Shown here: in pieces, positions 34,828 to 44,026 of the stretch
Layout of the letters: each line of letters opens with the position of its first letter
Numbering within the stretch: position 1 is the stretch's first letter
Assembly (NCBI GenBank): GCA_964638715.1
Contig: CAZWZF010000030.1
Coordinates: forward strand, 1-54,549
Direction: 5' to 3'
Length of the DNA stretch: 54,549 bases
Source of the DNA: JBAXQQ01 sp037131695
Lineage (GTDB): Bacteria > Armatimonadota > Hebobacteria > CAIYQO01
Position numbers and translations under genes: made by a program
Notes under the pieces: generated by a model
Database searches by the model: none
What the model was told of the DNA's origin: nothing
Seen by the model: the letters and a program-made list of their open reading frames with translations, nothing else

Positions 34828-36777
34828 ATGAAAAAAATTAAAAATCAGATAAATATAGACGGACTTGAACTCATTTTAGTTCATAATAACAAACTGGCAG
34901 AGGTTACGTTAAACGACAAAAATACCGGTAAACGTTGGGGACCTGCATCTTTGTTAACATTAGATGTTTTTGATAAACCATTGAAACGCATTGAAAATGT
35001 GGATAAATGGCGTATTGAACATGTTGAACCTGTAGAAAATGGTTTACATGTGATGATAAGTGATAACAATCATGGCATAGAAATAGGTATATGGTTGAGA
35101 TTATATGATGGTGAGTTATCAGTATTATTATCACCTTCAGAAATCTATGAACGTGACTCTGTAATGTATCGTCTTTTTGCAGTAAATATTCTTCCTGACC
35201 TTATGAATGTACAAAATGGCACGTTGCTTTTGCCAATAAACACTGGCATGTTATGCCCAACTACAGGCAAACCAGCAATTCATGACCGTTTTCTAATATA
35301 CGGTGAACAGGAGCGATGGGAATTGACACCATCATTGCCTTTCTGTGCATGTTGGGATAATGATGCTGGAATCATGGCTTTAGCACGTCAGGGGGCATGT
35401 GATGCGGAATGCCGAGTGGAAACTGATGGAAAAAATGGTGGTGAAACAGGCTTTTCTATGTCGCTACGCCGTACCTGGATAGATCCTGTTGATTATACAA
35501 ATCGTGAAATACGCTTTATTCCAATCAAAGAAAAATCTGACCCTGTAATATTCTGCGCAAAACGCTTACGTCAACATATTATGATAGATCTCGGTAAGAA
35601 AACTCTTGTTGAACGCGCTGCTGAATCACCGGAAGTGGCTTATCTAATGGATGCCTATATAATGAAGCTGTTCCATGGAATTGAAAATGTAGGCTATATG
35701 ATGGAAGGAAAACAGACCGTTAATCCAGGCTCTTTTCAAAGCTATATGCCATTCTCTGAAGCAACAGCATGTCTGAAAAAATTAAAACAGGCAGGTATTG
35801 AAAAAATAGTCACGCAATGTGTCGGGTGGAATACTAAAGGTCATGATGGTCTATATCCCACTCGTTTCCCTGTAGAGGAAAGATTAGGTGGTGAAACAGG
35901 ATTCCGTAATTTAATTAGAACTGGCATTGATTTGGGGTTCAATATTCAGGTACACGACAATTTCATTATGCAAAATCTTAATTCACCGGACTTCAATCGT
36001 GATTATGCAATTATCGATATTTTTGGAGAACCTTTAATTCATGGTCGCTGGGCTGGTGGTCCAGAAGCATCTGGTTGGCCATTAGCCATGCCAGAAGAAC
36101 GTATAGCCGGTCATTTAAAACACATGAAAAACCTTGGATTAAAAGGCATGTATTATGTAGACTATATGCAGCAACCCCTGGAAGTAAATTATCATCCGAA
36201 ATATAAAGGTCCCCGGGCAGATTGTGCCAAAGGGCAAGTTCTAATAGTAGAGGAATGTAAGCGAGTGTTTGGAGCATGTGGTACAGAATTTGGTTTTTTA
36301 CCTTGTGCTGTAGCGGCAGATCATATATCAACTTGTGGCGACCCCTGGCATCTGACAATGTGTAAACCGGAATGGCCGGTATTCACCCTGATAGATCGTA
36401 AAAACGTAGTTCCAGTCTGGCAAATCGCCATGAGTGGGCTGGTAGCTCTGGAAGCACGTGGTGGCGTAAAATGGGATAACGTCATGGCGTGTATATTGTA
36501 TGGTGGCATACCACGCGATGAATGGTCCACAAAACCTGGAGTTATGCCTGTGTTGAATGATACCAGAATTGCCGCATTGAAAGCAGTTAACGATATTTGT
36601 ATTACACAATATGGGCATCTTAAAAAGTATGAAATTACCGATTATAAAAAATTATGTGATGATGCATATTCCACCAGTTTTGCCGATGGTACAGAAGTAA
36701 CAGCAGACTTTGAAAAGCATATCATTAAAGTGAATGACAAAGAGATAGTATGCCCTGAAATACTTGTATCATATTAA
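34828..36777 (+). CDS. DUF5696-like putative glycoside hydrolase
   Basis: A 649-residue protein without signal peptide. The N-terminal ~250 residues form a beta-sandwich (ELILVHNNKLAEVTLNDKNTG, LLLPINTGMLCP), the rest an apparent TIM barrel: KIVTQCVGWNTKGHDGLYP, FNIQVHDNFIMQ and GLKGMYYVDYMQ near residue 437. The layout resembles DUF5696 proteins and, more remotely, GH101/GH129 enzymes that remove O-linked GalNAc-type sugars. AAAGGT precedes the ATG. It is the last gene of the locus 3 plus-strand operon. Function inferred from fold only. Confidence 0.65.
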   Translation: MKKIKNQINIDGLELILVHNNKLAEVTLNDKNTGKRWGPASLLTLDVFDKPLKRIENVDKWRIEHVEPVENGLHVMISDNNHGIEIGIWLRLYDGELSVLLSPSEIYERDSVMYRLFAVNILPDLMNVQNGTLLLPINTGMLCPTTGKPAIHDRFLIYGEQERWELTPSLPFCACWDNDAGIMALARQGACDAECRVETDGKNGGETGFSMSLRRTWIDPVDYTNREIRFIPIKEKSDPVIFCAKRLRQHIMIDLGKKTLVERAAESPEVAYLMDAYIMKLFHGIENVGYMMEGKQTVNPGSFQSYMPFSEATACLKKLKQAGIEKIVTQCVGWNTKGHDGLYPTRFPVEERLGGETGFRNLIRTGIDLGFNIQVHDNFIMQNLNSPDFNRDYAIIDIFGEPLIHGRWAGGPEASGWPLAMPEERIAGHLKHMKNLGLKGMYYVDYMQQPLEVNYHPKYKGPRADCAKGQVLIVEECKRVFGACGTEFGFLPCAVAADHISTCGDPWHLTMCKPEWPVFTLIDRKNVVPVWQIAMSGLVALEARGGVKWDNVMACILYGGIPRDEWSTKPGVMPVLNDTRIAALKAVNDICITQYGHLKKYEITDYKKLCDDAYSTSFADGTEVTADFEKHIIKVNDKEIVCPEILVSY

Positions 36778-36938
36778 TATTTTGTCGTTATCATAAATTA
36801 ACTGTAAATCTTAATTAAATACCAATCAACACTTTTATCCACAGTTTTCAAATCTAATACAGCCGGTAAACCGTTGTGAACAATCTCATTTCCGCTACGG
36901 ATGTCTACCAGTTACCTTATGATATTAAACACTAAAAA

Positions 36939-36964
36939 AACCGCCAGAGAAAGTTCTGGCGGTT
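36939..36964 (-). terminator. Rho-independent terminator
   Basis: AACCGCCAGA and TCTGGCGGTT pair around six bases, and on the minus strand seven T residues follow. It would end transcription of the AlbA_2/ATPase-like gene. It forms one end of dispersed repeat C copy 1. Confidence 0.7.
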
Positions 36965-36970
36965 AGAAAG

Positions 36971-37048
36971 TGGTAGGGCGTATCGTACGGAACTCATAAC
37001 TTTTGAATGGTGCTTCGTTATTAAGAGCGGCAAGAGGAAAACTGGTTG
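36971..37048 (+). repeat. Dispersed repeat C, copy 1
   Basis: Begins TGGTAGGGCGTATCGTACGG, then has ACTTTTGAATGGTG, ATTAAGAGCGGCAAGAGGAAA. The same order of blocks occurs at 41611-41690 and 44246-44330. A hairpin precedes each copy. Confidence 0.7.
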
Positions 37049-37082
37049 ATATTGGATAATCCATTGGGACATAATTAATCTG

Positions 37083-37146
37083 TTTCCAATGTTTCCCAAC
37101 GTTTCTCCAATGTTTTACAACGTTTCCCAACGTTTCTCCAATGTTT
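37083..37146. repeat. Imperfect tandem repeat, ~32-bp unit
   Basis: Two units built from CAACGTTTCCCAACGTTTCT and CCAATGTTTT. The unit itself is made of shorter CAA(C/T)GTTT words. It lies just past the stop codon of the AlbA_2-like gene; similar proteins often end in repeated short peptides, so this may be former coding sequence. Confidence 0.65.
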
Positions 37147-37161
37147 TTTGTGTTGTTTAAA

Positions 37162-38880
37162 TTATGCGATAATGTTGTCTACATCCAAACAATACTTTAC
37201 ACCACGTCCAGTGGTTCCAATTTTCTTTATTATTTTTTTATCTGTCAGTTTCTTAAGTAACTCGGCAGCGTGCCAACTATCAATCGTAAAGAGTTTTTGA
37301 CAACCTCGATTAGTTATTTCTCCGTGTTCGCGAATGTATGATAATACCATAGCTTCTTTATGAAATAGCTGTGGTGTCAATGATAATTGGTCATTCTCAA
37401 TATGTATTGTTTCATTTAATACATAATAAGCCCAACGACGTGACTCATGTTTTGTTATGATTCCAGCTTGCATCAAACTGCGTAGTTCTCGAGAAGCAGT
37501 ATTTGTATCTACAAAATTTAAACGTTGATAATCGCTATTAGTAATACGACCACGGTGACGAATGAATGCTAAGGCCATTCGTTGATGTTCATTAATGGGT
37601 TGACTTGCGAATGTATTCAACCATGTCAGAGTATCAGGTTCTAACAGATGCCGATTGTTAAATGTAACTCGAAAAGCACTGCGAGTATCCTCGAAAATTG
37701 GCGGTTCCATAGTTGCTTTACGCATTTCATTCAATATGGTATTGATACCACTGCCTCTGTTTTCAACCAGATGTAAGTCCTCAGCAAATCGCATAATCTG
37801 CCGATTACGAGTTGACTGCTGCTCTTCCAGTGTATCTACTGTTACACTGCCATAAAGACATCCTGGACTTTCAATTATCAGTCGATCTGCGAATAAACGT
37901 ACTTGTATGTAACTTGAACGTGCATATGGACTGTAATCACGATGCATGACTGCATTTAAGAGTGCTTCACGTACTGCCATAAAGGGATATTCAGGAATCT
38001 CCTGATGATATAAACCATTTACTAAAGTACTTTTGCGCATGGTTTTTAAAATATAAGTATAAGCTGTCTCAACCATTACTGGAATTGATCCTTCAAACTT
38101 CTTGTTGTCCAGAAAGCGGGCACCTGTCGGAGTGGTTTCATTTTCTGTTGTACTGAAATAGTGTAAGAAAGTAATTACTAATTGTGGTTCAAATGATTGA
38201 GGATAAATACCAAACATCAGTAATCCCGCCATTGTAGGACGCAGAATACCTTGTTCTTCTCGAACAATTCGTAACGTCTTCAATCGTTGCTCAAACGGTT
38301 GATGTAAATATGGCGCGTCAGGATTGGATTGGCGGAGTATATCAAAGTATGATTCAAGACGATTATGGTCTAAGTCGTCAAAGGTAGCCTCTGTAACAAC
38401 AACACGGTCATGCTCCTGTTGATAACGATTGCTTACAAACCCAAACACTTCATAATCAGTCATCTGACGGTCAGAATCCCCAATACGCAAATATGATCCG
38501 CGTTGCATACCTGCTGATTTATAAAAACATGGTTTTTGTTCAATGGATACTTCCGGCACTTCAGCGATAACTACGTGAAGACCGTCAATCTCCGCAACTG
38601 AAAACTGTAGGCGTAATGGTGGTTCCATTTCATCTGTTGCTTTGCCAGTGACATCTGTGATTAAGCGACTAACATCATGAACTCCGACTATAGCAAATTG
38701 CTGTTCTTCATCCACTCCAAACAGGATGATTCCACCTCCAGTGTGATTAGCCAATGCAGAAAATGAATCATATAGTTTTTTAGGTGTTCCGAAATGAGCG
38801 GCTTTTACCTCAACATCATCAAGTTCACATTGCTGAGCCTTAATTTCATTTATTAATTGTTGGATTTCGTCTGTGGTCAT
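37162..38880 (-). CDS. AlbA_2 / ATPase-like putative transcriptional regulator
   Basis: From the ATG at 38880 (GGGGAT upstream) the protein has 572 residues; an ATG at 38952 is possible but less supported. The N-terminal ~130 residues are an AlbA_2-type domain (ECELDD-like start, VEVKAAHFGTPKKLYDSFSALANHTGGGIILFGVDE). The middle (~300-400) resembles a GHKL-type ATPase piece: AVREALLNAVMHRDYS, then VENRGSGINTIL. The C-terminal ~150 residues hold two winged-helix segments (NSDYQRLNFVDTNTASRELRSLMQAG and NRGCQKLFTIDSWHAAELLKKL). Proteins of this layout are common in accessory regions and are thought to be DNA-binding regulators. No partner gene is evident. Confidence 0.85.
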   Translation of the reverse strand: MTTDEIQQLINEIKAQQCELDDVEVKAAHFGTPKKLYDSFSALANHTGGGIILFGVDEEQQFAIVGVHDVSRLITDVTGKATDEMEPPLRLQFSVAEIDGLHVVIAEVPEVSIEQKPCFYKSAGMQRGSYLRIGDSDRQMTDYEVFGFVSNRYQQEHDRVVVTEATFDDLDHNRLESYFDILRQSNPDAPYLHQPFEQRLKTLRIVREEQGILRPTMAGLLMFGIYPQSFEPQLVITFLHYFSTTENETTPTGARFLDNKKFEGSIPVMVETAYTYILKTMRKSTLVNGLYHQEIPEYPFMAVREALLNAVMHRDYSPYARSSYIQVRLFADRLIIESPGCLYGSVTVDTLEEQQSTRNRQIMRFAEDLHLVENRGSGINTILNEMRKATMEPPIFEDTRSAFRVTFNNRHLLEPDTLTWLNTFASQPINEHQRMALAFIRHRGRITNSDYQRLNFVDTNTASRELRSLMQAGIITKHESRRWAYYVLNETIHIENDQLSLTPQLFHKEAMVLSYIREHGEITNRGCQKLFTIDSWHAAELLKKLTDKKIIKKIGTTGRGVKYCLDVDNIIA

Positions 38881-39228
38881 ATTTGATTCATCCCCAGCAT
38901 TTGACAAAACATCAGTATCACAGACTCCTCTGCAATCTTGATAATAGTACATACTTTTTGATTAATTCTTCAATATAATCATGTTTCCTTCTTATTTTCA
39001 GTTTGTATATGTTTTGATATGATACTAAAATTGAGATATTAATAAAAGAAGTTTATGTTTTTTCATAGGTTTTGAAGCCTGAAACTGTAATGTAATCGTG
39101 TCACTAAAATAAAGAACCCGTCAGAGAAAACTCTGACGGATAGAGACTGGTACGACAGGCTTGATGAAACATGAAACCTTCCTTAAAGTCACAGGTTGAC
39201 TGTATTAAATAGTACCTGATTAATCAGT
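38881..39228. other. Gene-free spacer with a terminator hairpin
   Basis: AT-rich spacer upstream of the AlbA_2-like gene. It includes the hairpin at 39118-39139, followed by a diverged block (GACTGGTACGACAGGCTTGA) that may be a degenerate fourth copy of repeat C. Nothing else recognised. Confidence 0.5.
39118..39139 (-). terminator. Terminator downstream of the truncated 39229 gene
   Basis: CCGTCAGAG and CTCTGACGG pair perfectly around AAAA; on the minus strand a T-rich stretch (GTTCTTTATTTT) follows. It lies about 90 bases past the stop of the minus-strand gene. Confidence 0.7.
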
Positions 39229-40078
39229 CTAAATTTCTTCCCATGTGATGGTAATCGGTTTCTTTATTATAGGTGGTTGTGTCACTGGTAAAGATTTCTT
39301 TGTCTGGGAACCCGAATTGCTATTATTACTTACTGCGGCAGAAGTCGTTGTGTTTGCTACGACTTGTGATAGTAAAGCAGGTGGTGTGCCTATCATCTTT
39401 GACGTTGGGTATACCCACTTTAATTGGCGACCAGCCAGACTATCTACTGTACCGTTCCATATATCAGTTCTGATCTCATAGCCAAATGTAACAGATAGCT
39501 TTTTTATAGAGTTATTTAAAGTATTGAGTGAATATACCAGATTATTTACTTGATCTGGTATAGTTTGTTCTGACTGAAGAGATATTACTTGTTCCTGACT
39601 TGGAGGTTCAACTACAAATTGTTTCCAATGTGGCCACTCCTCGAAAGGTATTGCTTCTGCAAAATCACCTATCGCTGTGCTGATTAATTCATTACCAAGT
39701 CTAATGGTACTTCGATTAAGTGACCAGTAATTATGACATGACACTGAGCCGTTGTCTGCTACTTCATAATCGCTTGATGCTTCATATTTCTGTAATACTT
39801 CTTGACGAAAATAGACTTGACTCATAAAAAACACATCTTCTCCATCAAATATACGACCTATAATTTGTTTAAAGGTAGTAAAACGTGCCGGAGCAACTAT
39901 TCCGTTGGATGTTGGCATGGTGAATGTATAAGGGTCAAACTGTGGTTGATTGGTCCACAAATCATCTTCATCTATTTCTGGAGGGTTAATCTCAAACCAT
40001 AAATGAAGTCTTCTTAATAAAGATGAGTCATCTGGAGTGACATTATGAAGGAAACAAGCTGATAAAGAGAACCCTATA
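39229..40078 (-). pseudogene. Uncharacterised protein, 5'-truncated gene
   Basis: The minus frame is open from about 40078, but no ATG with a ribosome site exists; the first possible starts are a TTG (39960) and an ATG (39918) with no Shine-Dalgarno. Upstream codons read VTPDDSSLLRRLHLWFEIN and then EIDEDDLWTNQPQFDPYTF, which looks like genuine protein sequence continuing from a lost N-terminus. The rest has a helical middle (QVNNLVYSLNTLNNSIKKL) and a Ser/Asn/Thr-rich linker before a basic tail. The frame ends head-to-head with the damaged serine recombinase gene. No family recognised. Confidence 0.55.
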
Positions 40079-41689
40079 GCAAGTCAAATATCTTGTATGG
40101 AAGAATTTGCCAAGAAGAAAGGTTATGATGTTGTTAAAATATATAAAGATGAAGGTTATACTGGTACTAATGTTAATCGACCAGCATTTCAAAAAATGTT
40201 ACTTGACGCAAGTATAGAACCAAAACAATTTGATGCTGTATTATTATGGATGTTTGATCGTTTTTCGCGTGATATCGGTGATGCTGCTGTTAATAAAGAG
40301 AGACTACGAAAAGAATATGAAATTGATGTGATTTCAATTAATGAGTCCGGTGAGAATGAAGAAATAGATTTTATTCCTGAAAGTTTTCATAGTGTTATGG
40401 CTCAGAATTTATCGAAAACAATTTCAAAGAATTGCAGTCGTGGACTGACATCAAAAGCTATTGTTGGCTTATCAACAGGTGGTACAACTCCAGTAGGATA
40501 TAGGTCTATTCATAAATCTGTAGGTAAAGCAGTTGATATATCCTTTGAAATTGATGATAAATATGAACCCTTGATTAAGCGTGCATTCCAAATGTATATA
40601 TCTGGAGTTGGAGCTAAACAGATTGCTATGACTTTTAATAGTGAGGGGATATTAACACCGAAAGAGAATAGCTGGACTGCACAGAAAATTCTTTTTATAT
40701 TGAAAAATGAGGTTTATACTGGCGTTCGTATTTGGAATAGGTCATCATTTCGTAGGGGTAAATTAAGGCAAAATGATCCTGGTAAAATATGTCGGTATGA
40801 AGGGGCACATCCAGCAATAATTGATAAAGAGTTATTTGAAAGTGTTCAATTACGTCTTGATTCATTAAACCCAAGGAAGTCACCTGTTATTGAGCCTCGG
40901 GCAATCCAGAGTAACTATTTGTTAAGTGGTTTATTGAAATGTCAATGTGGTAATTCATTTACAGGATCCGAAGCTAAATCAGGAAAATATAATTATTACT
41001 CCTGTGTGCAACAAGGTAAATCTGGGAAGACAAAATGTGATATGAAGTTAATCCCACAGAAAATAATAGAAAGGACTATTATTGAATACATAAAGGCAGT
41101 ATTGTTAAATGAAGAAAATATCTCAATGCTATTATCGCAAATTAATGATAAGCAGAAAGACACTATTAAAGATAAAAAAGATGAATTAACATCTATTAAT
41201 CATGAATTAACAGATGTTCGCAATAAATTAACAAATATATATACTCTCATTGAGTCTGGTATTGTAACTGAAGATACTTTAAATGAGCGTATTAAAGAAC
41301 GTCAATTACAGATACGCAATTTAGAGTATAAGCAGAATCAATTGCAGAATGACATTAAAAATCCACATGTCATTAATATGAGTATTGCTGACATTCGTGA
41401 TTTTATCATACATTGTAACAAAATACTTAATGAAGCGTCAGCTGGAAAAAAGAAAGAATTGTTGCGTTCATTTATTGAGAAAATCAATATAAGTTGGGAT
41501 GGTAATAATTGGAAGGGGAGCTTAAAATACAAGTTCCCCGTGCCTGTAAAAACTGACGCGGGGAACAATTTTATAGATCCCAGAAATAAAGTTCTGGATT
41601 CCGTAACGTATGGTAGGGCGTGCGCTACGAAACCAAGAACTTTTGAGTGGTGTTTTTTGATTAAGGGTGGCAGGAGGAAAGGTGTCTAA
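40045..41689 (+). pseudogene. Large serine recombinase, catalytic N-terminus lost
   Basis: The recognisable frame starts at codon GAT 40061 (DKENPIASQISCMEEFAKKKGY) and the first in-frame ATG is 40097. Normal family members begin with about ten residues carrying (I/L)YxRVSTD, whose Ser is the nucleophile. Here an ATG at 40045 reads MKETS and then TGA, shifted by one frame, so the Ser segment is missing. The remainder is well kept: DGYTG-type loop, LLWMFDRFSRD, a Recombinase domain (~150-250), a zinc ribbon with CQCG and later Cys residues, and a coiled coil (~340-430). The last ~30 residues are encoded by dispersed repeat C. Probably inactive. Confidence 0.75.
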
Positions 41690-41725
41690 AAAACTTGTGA
41701 GTAGACTTTATTGAATAAAGTCTAC
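41579..41725 (+). repeat. Dispersed repeat C, copy 2, ending in a 25-bp palindrome
   Basis: A hairpin (CCAGAA/TTCTGG) leads into TGGTAGGGCGTGCGCTACGA (41611 on), ACTTTTGAGTGGTG and GGTGGCAGGAGGAAAG. The unit ends with GTAGACTTTATT, one G, and the exact reverse complement AATAAAGTCTAC (41701-41725). The first part overlaps the 3' end of the recombinase frame. Confidence 0.75.
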
Positions 41726-42017
41726 CAATAATTATAAAAACATTGATACTCAGAATGAATACTTCGAATATGATGTATCAAGATACAGGCTAATGATTCA
41801 AGTTCATCGGATAATATTTGACAGGTGTCATAGATATTTACTGGACTTATCTTTTTTGTGTTAGCAAAGAAATAATGAATTGATAACTACCATTCCTTTG
41901 CATACCTTTTGATGTGTGTATTATTCTACAAATCGTTAAATCTAAAATTCCCCATGAAACCACATGAAGGACTAACTTTCTGTCCGAGAGCGAGAATATA
42001 TATATTAAAATAATGTG
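41690..42017. other. Spacer downstream of the recombinase and Thoeris genes
   Basis: Contains the end of repeat C and the 25-bp palindrome (41701-41725); the remaining ~290 bases are AT-rich with no gene or structure that I recognise. Confidence 0.5.
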
Positions 42018-42533
42018 CTATAGTTCCAGTGCATTCTTGACAGATTGATAATCCCAATAATGCTTGCCATCTTTCATTTTTTGCATTGGAGCGTGCGTAC
42101 CATATGCTTTGATGGCATCAGGGCATTTACTTTTATCGACTGTTGCTGCATTATAAAGGATGACAAGTTTGATGTTTCCGCTGTCTCGAACCGCCTTTTT
42201 ACACTCATATTCAATAAAACTGTCATTACTAAGAGTATGATTCGTTTTACACTTCCCGTTGTCATAATTCGAACAGTATGTACACTCGCCTGCTCTGCGG
42301 CTTTTTGTATTACTTCCTACAATCAGAACGAATGTTTTCGAGGCATCCATTCTTGTAGCAAGAGATGCCTTGATACTACAATTCAAACTATCATCTTGCG
42401 CCTGAGTAAGGTCATGTGCATCAGTAAATGACAAACTCCACTTTTCGCCATTATTCCATTCGTGCAGCTTATCAACTGCATTTTTATCGCCATCCCAGTC
42501 TGCTGCGATGTACGTTTTAGTTCTGTATGTCAT
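42018..42533 (-). CDS. thsB: Thoeris ThsB-type TIR protein with Cys-rich insertion
   Basis: A 171-residue protein of the ThsB/MTH538 TIR-like family: MTYRTKTYIAADWDGD at the start, KWSLSFTDAHDLTQ, then SIKASLATRMDASKTFVLIVGSNT. Glu110 in FIEYECKKAV aligns with the catalytic Glu of the neighbouring ThsB. Between strand and helix it carries an insertion with Cys84, Cys87, Cys95 and His99 (CTYCSNYDNGKCKTNH) that may bind zinc. In type II Thoeris, ThsB senses phage and makes an ADP-ribose-type signal. It starts two bases after the ThsA stop, with AAAGGA upstream. Confidence 0.85.
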   Translation of the reverse strand: MTYRTKTYIAADWDGDKNAVDKLHEWNNGEKWSLSFTDAHDLTQAQDDSLNCSIKASLATRMDASKTFVLIVGSNTKSRRAGECTYCSNYDNGKCKTNHTLSNDSFIEYECKKAVRDSGNIKLVILYNAATVDKSKCPDAIKAYGTHAPMQKMKDGKHYWDYQSVKNALEL

Positions 42534-42535
42534 AA

Positions 42536-43375
42536 TTATTTTTTTCCTTTCAGCTCGTAAAGATTTATTGTTTCCAGAGCCTTTTTAGTAAGTATTATAT
42601 TTATTTGAATGTTCTTGTCAAAGGTCACGGAACTTGTTTGTAATGTGCAGAGAATACACTTGAGCAGTTGCTCATTTGGCTTTTCTGCCATATCGTCAAG
42701 TTGTGTAAGGCCTCCCCCTATTAATGGAATATTAATTTGCTTGCCTTGATATGTACGGCGAATCTCTTTCCACATTTTTCGTAGCGTATGTTCATATTCA
42801 GCACGGTTTGTGTACGCCTCGTTCTGCTCGTTAAAGTGTGTTAACGCTAACATCATAACATCTTGAAAGATTTTAATAGTTCCAAGTTCATATCTTGTCT
42901 TTGTGCCATTAGAACAATCATTCCTATGAAGAGGACTATTAATGTCGGTAATAATAGCACGTTTTAATGATTCCTTATCCATATCATTAAGAGAGTCAAT
43001 ATACATTCCGTTTAGCGAACTGTGAGCGATTACTATATCGTCTACTTGAGTGTCGAAATACTCGTTAAAAGGTATGATTTTCCAACCGTCAGCCTTGAGG
43101 ATATCACCTTCTCTAATGACTAATTTCATACCCCGAATATCAAGTGTAACCTCATTTTTTGTTAGTTTTTGCTTTACAACTATCGTTCCGATAACAAGTA
43201 CAATATACGATAACACAACCACTCCAATCTGAACGGGGAGTTTACCTACACAATCAAGCGAGAATGATGTAAAACTTAAAACGATACTTATACCACCGAG
43301 TATTGCAAAGGCGACTTCAAAACTATCAGTTAGGATTTTGGGGAGCAAAGATATTAGCTGTTTAATGATTTTCAT
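42536..43375 (-). CDS. thsA: Type II Thoeris effector ThsA (two TM helices plus macro domain)
   Basis: A 279-residue membrane protein. Two transmembrane helices (~21-38 and ~48-67) precede a cytoplasmic macro domain from ~residue 88: REGDILKADGWKIIPFNEYFDT is the family hallmark, followed by SSLNGMYIDSL and a ligand-loop-like IPLIGGGLTQLDD. In type II Thoeris the macro domain binds the nucleotide-derived signal made by ThsB and the membrane part then damages the cell, stopping phage. It lies between two thsB genes on the same strand. The ribosome site is weak. Confidence 0.88.
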   Translation of the reverse strand: MKIIKQLISLLPKILTDSFEVAFAILGGISIVLSFTSFSLDCVGKLPVQIGVVVLSYIVLVIGTIVVKQKLTKNEVTLDIRGMKLVIREGDILKADGWKIIPFNEYFDTQVDDIVIAHSSLNGMYIDSLNDMDKESLKRAIITDINSPLHRNDCSNGTKTRYELGTIKIFQDVMMLALTHFNEQNEAYTNRAEYEHTLRKMWKEIRRTYQGKQINIPLIGGGLTQLDDMAEKPNEQLLKCILCTLQTSSVTFDKNIQINIILTKKALETINLYELKGKK

Positions 43376-43471
43376 TACACAACCACTTCCCAGTATAAAT
43401 GATTTTTTGTGTTAAACAACGGTATGTTCTTACTACTGTGTATTTTGTTTCTGTAAGCCAAAATACCCTCC

Positions 43472-44026
43472 TTATTTTATTAAACCCCACTGAATGTAGG
43501 CATCTCGGTTGTAATAGTTTTTTCCACCGTTTAGGTGTTTCCCGTTAACTGAAAACTTTGAAATCGCATCTAAGATACAATCTTTCTTAAAAGCAATATG
43601 TATTGCCTCAGTTCCCGGATTATTTATGCGGTCTGAAAGCGACTTTGTCCACAAATTGCTTAATGCATCGACATTTAGTATTGAAGAGTATTCAGGATAC
43701 GCAATTATCAGTGGTATTTGATAGTTATCAATAGCTTGTTCGATTTCATAAGAAAGCACACTTCCTGTATATCGTGTATCCTTTGTGATAATAACAAGCA
43801 TATTTTTTGACGCTCTAAGTCTCTCTTGAATTCGAGTATATAGGGTAGCTTTTGCACTTGAATCGCGGACGGCATATGTTTTTTCGTGGCTGTTCGTAAT
43901 GTTAAATTCAATGTGACTGTTAGCACACCATGCCTGAATAGTAGCGTAGTATCTGAAGTCAGATTTGGTAGGGTTGGTTTCACCTAATCCATCAAAAGCA
44001 ATATATGTACCAGTTCTGTATGCCAT
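43472..44026 (-). CDS. thsB: Thoeris ThsB-type TIR protein
   Basis: The start at 44026 follows GAGGAA and gives the usual MAYRTGTYIAFDGLGE N-terminus; an ATG seven codons upstream lacks that support. The 184-residue protein shows HIEFNITNSHEKTYAVRDSS, RASKNMLVIITKDTRYTGS and SYEIEQAI, with Glu94 at the catalytic position of the TIR fold. It is the first gene of the Thoeris set. The two ThsB proteins are only distantly alike (shared TYIA, ASK, YE), so they may recognise different phage cues. Confidence 0.88.
   Translation of the reverse strand: MAYRTGTYIAFDGLGETNPTKSDFRYYATIQAWCANSHIEFNITNSHEKTYAVRDSSAKATLYTRIQERLRASKNMLVIITKDTRYTGSVLSYEIEQAIDNYQIPLIIAYPEYSSILNVDALSNLWTKSLSDRINNPGTEAIHIAFKKDCILDAISKFSVNGKHLNGGKNYYNRDAYIQWGLIK

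Larger units (their letters stand above)
36778..37161. other. Spacer at the junction of sugar genes and accessory region
   Basis: No gene. It holds a hairpin at 36939-36964, a copy of dispersed repeat C (36971-37048) and an imperfect tandem repeat (37083-37146). This is the left border of the repeat-rich accessory region. Confidence 0.6.

Noticed and set aside
37083..37146. Possible start of a CRISPR array
   Set aside because: Only two imperfect units with no unique spacers, and no cas genes anywhere in the window.
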